Positions 17,711-24,452 of a DNA stretch of 64,000 nucleotides are shown here, piece by piece. The stretch is taken from the NCBI GenBank assembly GCA_017993775.1, contig JAGOMA010000004.1:62001-126000 (forward strand), in the 5' to 3' direction. Positions within the stretch are counted from its first letter, which is position 1. Every line of letters begins with the position of its first letter. Source of the stretch: Chloroflexota bacterium. Its GTDB lineage: Bacteria; Chloroflexota; Anaerolineae; Promineifilales; Promineifilaceae. The position numbers were made by a program, and so were the translations under genes. A model generated the notes under the pieces. The model was not told where the DNA came from. It searched no databases and saw nothing but the letters and a program-made list of their open reading frames with translations.

Positions 17711-17780
17711 ACTTCTTTTCTTTCTGAGCAGCAATTTCCAACGCCTCTGCCCCAAACGACCACCCCATCTTGACTGAAAA

Positions 17781-18125
17781 CTACGAAGCCGCGTCAGGCA
17801 TTGCAGCTTGCTTCAAAACATCAGTAGCCCACTGATTGATACTCTTGCTGTTGACTTCTGCTGCTGTAGCGACTGCCATATGAATCTCTGGCGGAATCCG
17901 TAGCGTCAATTTGCCTGAATACGACCGTTGCGGAGGCTGTCCAATTTTTTCACACACTTCAAGGTAATGATGCACAGCGTCGTGAAAAGCCGATTCCAAT
18001 TCTTCTACGGTATTGCCATGAAAGCCAACAATGTCCCGAATCCCAACAATATGTCCAACGAAGATTTTGTCTACCGGGTCGTATTCAACTTTTGCGGAAT
18101 AGTTTTGGTAAGTCATTTCGTTCAT
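17781..18125 (-). CDS. hicB: HicB-family antitoxin
   Basis: A 114-residue antitoxin with a partly degenerate RNase-H-like HicB fold (YSAKVEYDPVDKIFVGHIVG, then GNTVEELESAFHDAVHHYLE) and a C-terminal ribbon-helix-helix DNA-binding segment (GKLTLRIPPEIHMAVATAA, NSKSINQWATDVLKQA). The last codons of hicA overlap its start by 4 nt (ATGA), so toxin is translated first and the two are coupled. It normally neutralises HicA and represses the operon. The pair occupies one cassette of the array. Confidence 0.9.
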   Translation of the reverse strand: MNEMTYQNYSAKVEYDPVDKIFVGHIVGIRDIVGFHGNTVEELESAFHDAVHHYLEVCEKIGQPPQRSYSGKLTLRIPPEIHMAVATAAEVNSKSINQWATDVLKQAAMPDAAS

Positions 18126-18376
18126 GGGGTTACACCTGCCCTCTGTAAGAATTCGCGCACATCTTTCACACGATAACGCAACGCTTCTTTTCCAGGGTGG
18201 GGCCGATGAAAATCGGCGCGTTGCCCATTCAAAATGAAGGTCACCCGTGAACCACTTCCCTCAATAACCTGGCACTCAAGAGCCACAAGTAAAGATTCGA
18301 TGCTGCGCCATTCAATGTTGCCGTTAATTGGATCGGCAAAGATTGCGGAAAGTGTTTTGCGCTGCTTTGTATTCAT
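18122..18376 (-). CDS. hicA: HicA-family mRNA interferase toxin
   Basis: An 84-residue toxin with the double-stranded RNA-binding-like HicA fold: IEWRSIESLLVALECQVIEG, SGSRVTFILNGQRADFHRPH and PGKEALRYRVKDVREFLQ. The catalytic His usually lies in the G-S-H/R..F-H-R-P-H segment, and FHRPHP is intact here. The ATG at 18374-18376 (MNTKQRKTLSAIF) starts where the family usually does; the open frame continues to 18406. Overlap with hicB is 4 nt. It is expected to cleave mRNA when free of HicB. Confidence 0.88.
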   Translation of the reverse strand: MNTKQRKTLSAIFADPINGNIEWRSIESLLVALECQVIEGSGSRVTFILNGQRADFHRPHPGKEALRYRVKDVREFLQRAGVTP

Positions 18377-18425
18377 CCTGATTATGATAGCAGATAATGC
18401 CGTCACTTTCCAGTATTGCTGCCGC

Positions 18426-18445
18426 CCCTAACTATTCATTAGGCC
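18426..18445. other. Collapsed attC-like core at the right end of the array
   Basis: CCCTAACTATTCATTAGGCC joins CCTAAC and TTAGG boxes with only five bases between them. It lies 50 bp upstream of hicA. It may be a deleted attC, or the edge where the array began. No integrase gene is nearby. Confidence 0.35.
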
Positions 18446-18573
18446 GCGTTACTTATAAAAAAATGTAAAATTACTATAGTAGCCCACGGCCGTTTCCCCA
18501 ATATATCATCTCGGAAACGGCCGTTACAAGTACCAACGAACACCTACCCACATTCGAATAACGGGAGGTTACG

Positions 18574-18604
18574 GCCGTGGATGGGAGGGCAGGGACCGCC
18601 TTAG
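18574..18604. repeat. 31-bp direct repeat, right copy
   Basis: GCCGTGGATGGGAGGGCAGG followed by GACCGCCTTAG differs from 14628-14658 by two internal transitions. It lies just outside the last cassette. Confidence 0.75.
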
Positions 18605-18628
18605 GCAACGGGGTACATTGCGGTCGTG

Positions 18629-19135
18629 CTAAACGATGTCATTAAATTCCTGGTGACAATGGCTGCATTCATCGTAGTCTACGGGCGTTTTCCCAAAACA
18701 ACAATGGCAAGTACGGTACATTTCCTCATCATACATGTAGACAAATGCCATCGTTTTGTTGAGCGCCGTCATGTGGAGATACCCACTTTCTAAAACCGTC
18801 GCTTCGATGAGAACATCGCTTTTGTAAAAATGAACCGTGCGGTCTTGCTCTTTCACAAACCGGAGGGTGGATCGGGTTTCTGGAGCACGGCCGTGTCTGC
18901 TGCGGTAACTGTTTTCTTCGATATTGATGTGGACTGTAATGAGGTGTTTGGCGTTGTGCCATGTGCCATCCAAGGCGTCTAGCAGGGTACGCTGCACCTG
19001 ACGACGCTCTGGCCGCTTGCCGCCACGATCGCCGGTGCGCCAGCGCCTGGCGCGGACGAACTGGTTGGCGTCACATTGGGGACAACGGCCGTTTACAATT
19101 CGATTTCCACATTCCGTGCAATTTTCGTCTGCCAA
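18629..19135 (-). CDS. Zinc-ribbon hypothetical protein
   Basis: A 168-residue cytoplasmic protein with Cys pairs at both ends. The N-terminal zinc ribbon is CTECGNRIVNGRCPQC. The C-terminal segment is CHCCFGKTPVDYDECSHCH. The middle is an unrecognised alpha/beta region (about 45-140). The start appears to be TTG at 19133-19135, supported by GGAG 6 nt upstream; no ATG in frame fits as well. ACGGCCGT octamers occur within it, so by that criterion it belongs to the resident genome rather than to the cassette array or the RM block. Function unknown. Confidence 0.6.
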   Translation of the reverse strand: MADENCTECGNRIVNGRCPQCDANQFVRARRWRTGDRGGKRPERRQVQRTLLDALDGTWHNAKHLITVHINIEENSYRSRHGRAPETRSTLRFVKEQDRTVHFYKSDVLIEATVLESGYLHMTALNKTMAFVYMYDEEMYRTCHCCFGKTPVDYDECSHCHQEFNDIV

Positions 19136-19317
19136 ATTTGCTCCTTTACCTGGAGATCGGCTTAATTACCAAGTGTCTCATGTTTGCCAACCGGGTTTGT
19201 TTTTGAACATATTGCGAAGCCTTCCTTGTTGCTTTCCTCTAACGGGCACTACTTGCAAACGATGCTTCAAAAGAAACGGCCGTGTCATCTGACCAAGTGT
19301 CATGTGCTGCCATGACA

Positions 19318-19608
19318 TCATTTCACCAACTCCTCCGCAATCAACTCCGCCTGCTTCAGCACCGTGTCCGTCGCCAGCTTCTGCATGTCCGGCGGGTAGC
19401 CATACTCCCGCAGGGTGCGCTTCACAATCACCTTCAGCTTGGAGCGCACACTCTCCTTAAGCGTCCAGTCAATCGACGTGTTGGCGCGCACCCGCTCCGT
19501 GAGGACGACGGCCAGCTCGCGCAGCATTTCCTGCTGCATCAGTTCGCGGACGCTGTCGTTGTTGGCCACGGCCGTATAAGACGCATACTCAAACTCCGTC
19601 AGCCCCAT
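19318..19608 (-). pseudogene. Orphan DUF3387 segment of a type I HsdR
   Basis: A 96-residue frame starts MGLTEFEYASYTAVANN and contains ERVRANTSIDWTLKESVRSK, VKRTLREYGYPP and DTVLKQAELIAEE. This is the C-terminal helical domain (DUF3387) of EcoR124-type HsdR, which is normally joined to an SF2 translocase and an N-terminal nuclease. Here it stands alone, 18 bp after the original hsdM end, with only a weak purine-rich upstream stretch. The full-length hsdR at 24449-27208 has a different (EcoEI-like) C terminus. It is best read as the relic of an older hsdR; a retained small protein is possible. Confidence 0.7.
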
Positions 19609-19736
19609 TGCGGCCGCTTCCCACCCTACAACCCCGCCAGTATCTCCCGAAAGCTTACCAGCCCTGCTTCTAAATTCTCCACAATCTCCGCCGCCAAATC
19701 ATCCGGCTCCGGCAAATTGTCCAGGTCGGCCAGACT

Positions 19737-21110
19737 TTAATCCTTCAGCCAGAAGATGTCCAGGCTCGTTTTGTCTCGTGCGATAATCTCTTTGTAGCTG
19801 TATTTGCGCCAGCGCCCTTCTGGATTCGTCTCCGCATTCCAGGTTCCCGTGCGCTGGTGGCGGTTGGTCGGGTGATAACAGGCGATAAAATCAGCCAAAT
19901 CCTCAAGGCGCAGCGGTTTCTTTTTCAGCGTGTGGTGGATATTCGTGCGGTAATCGTAATACCACACTTCTTTCGTCCACGGTTCTTTGCTGGCGACCTG
20001 GTTGTCGAAGAAAAGCACATTGGCCTTCACGCCCTGAGCGTAAAAGATGCCAGTGGGCAGACGCAAAATGGTGTGCAGGTCGGTGGTTTCTAGCAGTTTT
20101 TGGCGCACGGTTTCGCCGGAGCCGCCTTCAAACAGCACGTTATCTGGCACGACTACGGCCGCCTGCCCACTGCTTTTGAGAATCGTGCGGATGTGCTGCA
20201 CAAAGTTCAACTGCTTGTTGGAGGTGGTCGTCCAGAAATCCTGGCGATTGTAGGTCAGGTCATCCCGTTCCTGCTCCCCGTCATCGTTGGTGAAGCTCAT
20301 CGAGCTTTTCTTGCCGAACGGTGGATTCGCCAGCACGTAATCAAAACGCCGTCCGTCATCGGCCACCAGGGAATCGTTACTGGAAACGGGACTTTCGCCG
20401 TCGATTTCGCCGATGTTGTGCAGGAACATGTTCATCAGGCACAGACGGCGCGTATTGGACACAATTTCATTGCCGGAGAAGGTGCTGTGTTTAAGGAACT
20501 CTTTTTGTCCTTTGTCCAAGGGGTAGTTGGCAACCAGATAATCATAAGCGGCTAAAAAGAAACCGCCCGTGCCACAGGCCGGATCGCCAATGGTTTTGCC
20601 CGGTTGGGGCTGCACACAGGCGACCATGGCGCGGATGAGCGCACGCGGCGTGAAGTATTGACCCGCCCCCGACTTGGTATCTTCGGCGTTCTTTTCCAGC
20701 AAGCCTTCGTAGATGTCGCCTTTCACGTCTGAGCCGAGGATCACCCAGTTGGTATCGTTGATCATGTCGATGAGACGATACAGTTTGGCCGGGTCCTGGA
20801 TTTTGTTTTGCGCTTTGGTAAAGATTTGGCCCAACATGCCCGACCCTGCCCCCAATTCGCGCAGGAGGGTAAGGTAATGCACTTCCAATTCTGCCCCCTT
20901 TTTACTGCGCAGGCTTTGCCAGTTGTATTCTGGCGGGATGCCCACATCCCGATTATAGGGTGGTTGGCTGTACTCATCGGCCATTTTGAGGAAGATGAGG
21001 TAGGTGAGCTGTTCCAGATAGTCGCCGTAGCCCACGCCATCATCGCGCAGGGTGTTGCAGAAGCTCCACACTTTGGAAACGATACTTGCTGTGTTGTTGT
21101 TTTCCATCAT
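19737..21110 (-). CDS. hsdM: Type I restriction-modification methyltransferase subunit, early stop
   Basis: HsdM (457 residues) makes N6-methyladenine in complex with HsdS. The N-terminal helical domain (VWSFCNTLRDDGVGYGDYLE) is followed by the methyltransferase domain, with motif I DPACGTGGFFLAAYDYL and motif IV NPPFGKKSS. The C-terminal region DKTSLDIFWLKD stops at TAA (19737-19739). Reading on in the same frame gives SLADLDNLPEPDDLAAEIVE, NLEAGLVSFREILAGL and a TAG at 19626-19628, which is the usual HsdM tail. So a single change (probably GAA to TAA) removes the last 36 residues. The tail normally helps contact HsdS; whether the shortened enzyme works is open. Confidence 0.9.
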   Translation of the reverse strand: MMENNNTASIVSKVWSFCNTLRDDGVGYGDYLEQLTYLIFLKMADEYSQPPYNRDVGIPPEYNWQSLRSKKGAELEVHYLTLLRELGAGSGMLGQIFTKAQNKIQDPAKLYRLIDMINDTNWVILGSDVKGDIYEGLLEKNAEDTKSGAGQYFTPRALIRAMVACVQPQPGKTIGDPACGTGGFFLAAYDYLVANYPLDKGQKEFLKHSTFSGNEIVSNTRRLCLMNMFLHNIGEIDGESPVSSNDSLVADDGRRFDYVLANPPFGKKSSMSFTNDDGEQERDDLTYNRQDFWTTTSNKQLNFVQHIRTILKSSGQAAVVVPDNVLFEGGSGETVRQKLLETTDLHTILRLPTGIFYAQGVKANVLFFDNQVASKEPWTKEVWYYDYRTNIHHTLKKKPLRLEDLADFIACYHPTNRHQRTGTWNAETNPEGRWRKYSYKEIIARDKTSLDIFWLKD

Positions 21111-21138
21111 AAATTCCCTTATTTATCAAAACCCTATC

Positions 21139-21213
21139 GTACGGGCGGGACAGGCGGTCAACACCTCAGCCATTCACCAACGCCTCGTCACCCGCCTGTC
21201 TCGCCCTGTTCGC
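21139..21213. repeat. Left half of a REP/BIME unit
   Basis: The segment starts GTACGGGCGGGACAGGCGG and ends CCTGTCTCGCCCTGTTCGC, matching the first 75 bp of the 163-bp units at 23741-24452. The other half lies at 21958-22064 with an overlap of about 19 bp, so the RAYT segment may have landed inside one unit. Confidence 0.75.
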
Positions 21214-21243
21214 TTCCTCACAGAACCAACACCACCACCATCT

Positions 21244-21405
21244 TAGGGGCGGGACAGGCGGGCAACACCTCAGCCATTCACCAACGCCTTGTCACCCGCC
21301 TGTCTCGCCCTTTTTCGCGGGGCAACACCTTCGCCATTGGGCGAGACGGCGCGGAGAGAAGACCCAACGTTTCGGTTAGGAAATACCGCGCCCTCCCGCC
21401 CCTAC
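21244..21405. repeat. Complete REP/BIME unit downstream of the RAYT gene
   Basis: A 162-bp unit starts TAGGGGCGGGACAGGCGGG and ends CCCTCCCGCCCCTAC. It contains the two hairpins of the family (GACAGGCGGG / CCCGCCTGTC, and GGCGAGACGGCGCGG paired with CCGCGCCCTCCCGCC). Its end supplies the RAYT stop codon. Confidence 0.85.
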
Positions 21406-21947
21406 GGGTGATACGTCATGTTGGCGAGAAGCGCATCCAAATTGTCCCGATCTTCTGCCCAACGCGCCGGATTATCAATGATGTATTGGCGCGTGGCCTG
21501 TAATTCCCGTTCATTGCAAATGATACGTTCGTAATAGCCTCGTTGCCAAACCTTTGCCCCTGTGCTGTGGCGGAGCTTGTGAATTCGGGTGGTAACGGCC
21601 GTTTTATACCGCCCCACCACGACACCCAACGACCCCGCCAACGCATTTTCAAAATTCCCAGGTTCCATAGACAAATTTGCCTTTGCCGCATAGTCAATGA
21701 AGTCAAAAATGACATGCGCATGATTGGGCATCACCATGGATTCGTCAATAAACACATGCTGGGCATGTTCCTGCTCTGGAATTCGCGCCAGGGCAAAGAC
21801 TGCAATGTCTCGAAATTCCGGGTTGTCAAATAGATTTTGTCGTTCGTGGGTGCAAATCGTCACAAAATACAACCCCGGCGACCGATAATCCCACCCCTGT
21901 AAACGGATGGAACGGCGATGATGTTTGTTGGGATCAAATTTGTTCAT
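21402..21947 (-). CDS. REP-associated tyrosine transposase (RAYT, Y1 family)
   Basis: The 181-residue protein is a single-domain HUH/Y1 transposase of the RAYT group. The N terminus HHRRSIRLQGWDYRSPGLYF leads to VTICTHERQNLF. The metal-binding HxH is in VMPNHAHVIFDF. The C-terminal region with the probable catalytic Tyr is RQYIIDNPARW. RAYTs process REP hairpins and normally sit between them; here REP/BIME units lie on both sides and nearby. The start at 21945-21947 has GGAGG 7 nt upstream; the frame open to 21995 reads through REP sequence. The gene sits between hsdS and hsdM, and its TAG stop lies in the end of a REP unit. Confidence 0.9.
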   Translation of the reverse strand: MNKFDPNKHHRRSIRLQGWDYRSPGLYFVTICTHERQNLFDNPEFRDIAVFALARIPEQEHAQHVFIDESMVMPNHAHVIFDFIDYAAKANLSMEPGNFENALAGSLGVVVGRYKTAVTTRIHKLRHSTGAKVWQRGYYERIICNERELQATRQYIIDNPARWAEDRDNLDALLANMTYHP

Positions 21948-21957
21948 TAATACACCT

Positions 21958-22064
21958 CCTGTCTTGCCCTGTTCGCGGACAACCAACCGTGTCAATGGGC
22001 GAGACGGCGCGGAGAGAAGACCTATCGTTTTGGTTAAGGTAATATCGCGCCGTCCCGCCCCTAC
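21958..22064. repeat. Right half of a REP/BIME unit between hsdS and RAYT
   Basis: CCTGTCTTGCCCTGTTCGCG starts 107 bp that match the right part of the 163-bp unit, ending GTCCCGCCCCTAC. Its last bases give the hsdS stop codon (22061-22063). Confidence 0.8.
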
Positions 22065-23567
22065 CGGTTTTTGGCGGCGCGGATGCGGGACAGGAGGACG
22101 CTGGCCGGTTCATCCTGGGGGTCTTGGGGGACGAGTTGCCCGGCGAATGCTTTTTTGAGGATGGATTGGCGCAGGGCTTCGGCTTGTTGCAAGGCATCGG
22201 TGATGGTTTGTTCGAGTTGGTCAATTACGGATAGGCGTAAATCAATTTCTTGAACAATTTGTTTTTGTTCGTTTACAGGGGCTAAAGGTGCAGATAGTGA
22301 AGCGAATTTACCCGCACTGAGATGATTTATTCCAACTCCCGATGCAGTTTTAGCAAAAACGCCATTAGTATAAAAATGTTTGAAAAGATGCAAAAAATAT
22401 TCGCCATATAATGAATCAAGCAATCGAAGACGAATGACCGTATTCTGAAAACAGCAATTCGGAATTTGATCGCGCCATAGTGCTGGCTTACCAACTTGAT
22501 CAGGACTTCCTGAAGCTTCAGATAGAAGAATATCTCCGTACATCAATTGATACCGTTGGAAATCATCTGGCTTAAATTCCATATCCATCACATCAGTTAA
22601 AGCCAAACCATTTTCAGTGATATTTGCGGCTCGAATATATTTTGTTGGGAAGTCTTTTGAACGATTTTTTGGGGATCGCTGTCTGCCAAGTTGGACTTCA
22701 CCTAAAGCATCAACTTTAACCCAAGCCCACCCGGCCGGAAGCTCAGGCAAGTCGGCGAGTTCGGCAGGGGTGGGGGGGGGGCAGGTCTTTGAGGGGGCGG
22801 GGTTTACGCCCTTCTTTGCCATTCGCTTCCCACGCCGCCACCTCTGCCGCATACCGCGCCTGTCGTTCTGCTTGGATGCGCTGGAGCAGGGTTTGCGCGT
22901 CTTCCAGTTTGTCCGCGTTCTCTGCCCGCCACTGCGCGGTGAGCTTGCCCTCAAAGGCGTGTTTGAGCAAAGCCTGGCGGTAGGTTTTGAGCTGTGCCTG
23001 CGCTAGTTGCAAACTGGAAACCCCGGCATCCAACTCCGTAAACAACTCCTCAATCTTCGCCACAATCCGCTTTTGTTCGTTCAGCGGCGGTAATGGCAAA
23101 GGGATTTCATTAACTGTTCTCGATGACAGATGTTTGACAGTGACAGAAGAAGTTTCAGCGTTTATTGCATTGAGATATGGTTGTAAACATAAAAACAAAA
23201 AATCTTCGTAATAATTTTCTGACTCAAATAAGATTCGACAAACTCGTTGGTTAAGTAACCCTTGTTCACCCTGCCATCTTGCGACTTTGAAATCCCCATC
23301 CATTCCAATCAAAATATCTCCACGATTCACTAAAAATTCATCGGGAAATTCACCAAGATAATGGTTTTCAGTTTGACCTTTATCAATATCACGTATTCTG
23401 ATGAGCGGTTTGCCTTCGCCATGAGTAAAAAGTTCTGATTTGAATGCATAGCCGTTTTGAACAGAGGCAACTTCACTCAAAAAAACTCGGTCCCAATGCG
23501 GAGCTTTAATAAGCATTTTGTGTTTTCCGCTTAACACGATTTCGGTTGGTTTTAATGATAAAGCCAT
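22061..23567 (-). CDS. hsdS: Type I specificity subunit split by a C10 tract (probably phase variable)
   Basis: HsdS chooses the DNA target for the HsdMR complex. The first frame (23567 to 22743, 274 residues) has target recognition domain 1 (about 20-160) and the central conserved region PLPPLNEQKRIVAKIEELFT. The second frame (entered by about 22870, ending 22061) has WVKVDALGEVQLGRQRSP, recognition domain 2, and the second conserved region APVNEQKQIVQEIDLRLSV. They meet at a run of ten C on the coding strand (22772-22781, about codon 262). With nine C the reading becomes KDLPPPTPAELADLPELPAG and gives one protein of 501 residues, a normal HsdS. With ten C a half-length HsdS is made. Sequencing error in the homopolymer is the main alternative. 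Confidence 0.85.
22772..22781 (-). repeat. C10 homopolymer inside hsdS
   Basis: Ten G on the plus strand (ten C on the coding strand), just before recognition domain 2. Changing the length by minus one or plus two joins the two hsdS frames. Confidence 0.9.
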
Positions 23568-23570
23568 AAT

Positions 23571-23622
23571 TTACTTGACCAACGCCTCATTCAATTCTGC
23601 CATCACGTCATTTTTCCTCATT
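23571..23622 (-). pseudogene. Ancestral hsdR 3' tail left beside hsdS
   Basis: On the minus strand the segment reads NDVMAELNEALVK, then TAA, then 3 nt and the hsdS ATG. The present hsdR ends DDVMAELNETLTR. So this is the older hsdR end, separated from its gene by about 830 bp of repeats. Confidence 0.7.
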
Positions 23623-23696
23623 GTAGGGGCGTACCCTTGTGGTCGCCCTGTTGGTAATCGGGCGTAACATGGGCGGGCACAAGGCCACGCCCCTAC
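23623..23696. repeat. 74-bp REP-like hairpin of a second type
   Basis: GTAGGGGCGTACCCTTGTGG at one end is complementary, with small bulges, to GGGCACAAGGCCACGCCCCTAC split as GGGCACAAGG and CCACGCCCCTAC at the other. It shares only the GTAGGGGCG tips with the 163-bp units. Flanks on both sides are hsdR-tail copies. Confidence 0.75.
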
Positions 23697-23740
23697 CGGG
23701 ATAATGCCTCATTCAATTCTGCCATCACGTCATTTTCATC
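23697..23740 (-). pseudogene. Second copy of the hsdR 3' tail
   Basis: The minus strand reads DENDVMAELNEALSR followed by TAG from the tip of the adjacent REP element. It lies between the 74-bp element and the four-unit array. Confidence 0.65.
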
Positions 23741-24452
23741 GTAGGGGCGGGACAGGCGGGTAATACCTTGACCGTTCACCAACACCATTTCACCCGCCTG
23801 TCTCGCCCTGTTCGCGGACAACCAACCGTGCCAATGGGCGAGACGGCGCGGAGAAAAGACCCATCGTTTTGGTTAAGGTAACACCGCGCCGTCCCGCCCC
23901 TACACAACATCCACATCACCATCGTAGGGGCGGGACAGGCGGGTAATACCTTGACCATTCACCAACACCATTTCACCCGCCTGTCTCGCCCTGTTCGCGG
24001 ACAACCAACCGTGCCAATAGGCGAGACGGCGCGGAGAGAAGGCGTATCGTTTTGGTTAAGGTAATACCGCGCCGTCCCGCCCCTACACAACATCCACATC
24101 ACCATCGTAGGGGCGGGACAGGCGGGTAATGCCTTGACCGTTCACCAACACCATTTCACCCGCCTGTCTCGCCCTGTTCGCGGACAACCAACCGTGCCAA
24201 TGGGCGAGACGGCGCGGAGAAAAGACCCATCGTTTTGGTTAAGGTAATACCGCGCCGTCCCGCCCCTACACAACATCCACATCACCATCGTAGGGGTGGG
24301 ACAGGCGGGTAATGCCTTGACCGTTCACCAACACCTCGTCACCTGCCTGTCTCGCCCTGTTCGCGGACAACCAACCGTGCCAATGGGCGAGACGGCGCGG
24401 AGAAAAGACCCATCGTTTTGGTTAAGGTAATACCGCGCCGTCCCGCCCCTAC
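23741..24452. repeat. Four tandem 163-bp REP/BIME units, period 183 bp
   Basis: Units at 23741-23903, 23924-24086, 24107-24269 and 24290-24452 are nearly identical. The spacer between them is 20 bp (ACAACATCCACATCACCATC). Each unit starts GTAGGGGYGGGACAGGCGGG and ends GCGCCGTCCCGCCCCTAC. Each contains two hairpins: GACAGGCGGGT / ACCCGCCTGTC, and GGCGAGACGGCGCGG / CCGCGCCGTCCCGCC. This is the layout of a BIME (paired REPs). The array separates hsdR from hsdS, and the last unit supplies the hsdR stop codon. Confidence 0.92.

Noticed and set aside
18429-19317. Search for an integron integrase next to the cassette array
   Set aside because: The only gene here is a zinc-ribbon protein; no tyrosine recombinase motif is found on either strand or elsewhere in the window.
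23741-24452. Regular 183-bp repeats suggesting a CRISPR array
   Set aside because: Repeats are 163 bp with internal hairpins and the 20-bp spacers are identical, so it is a BIME-type array.
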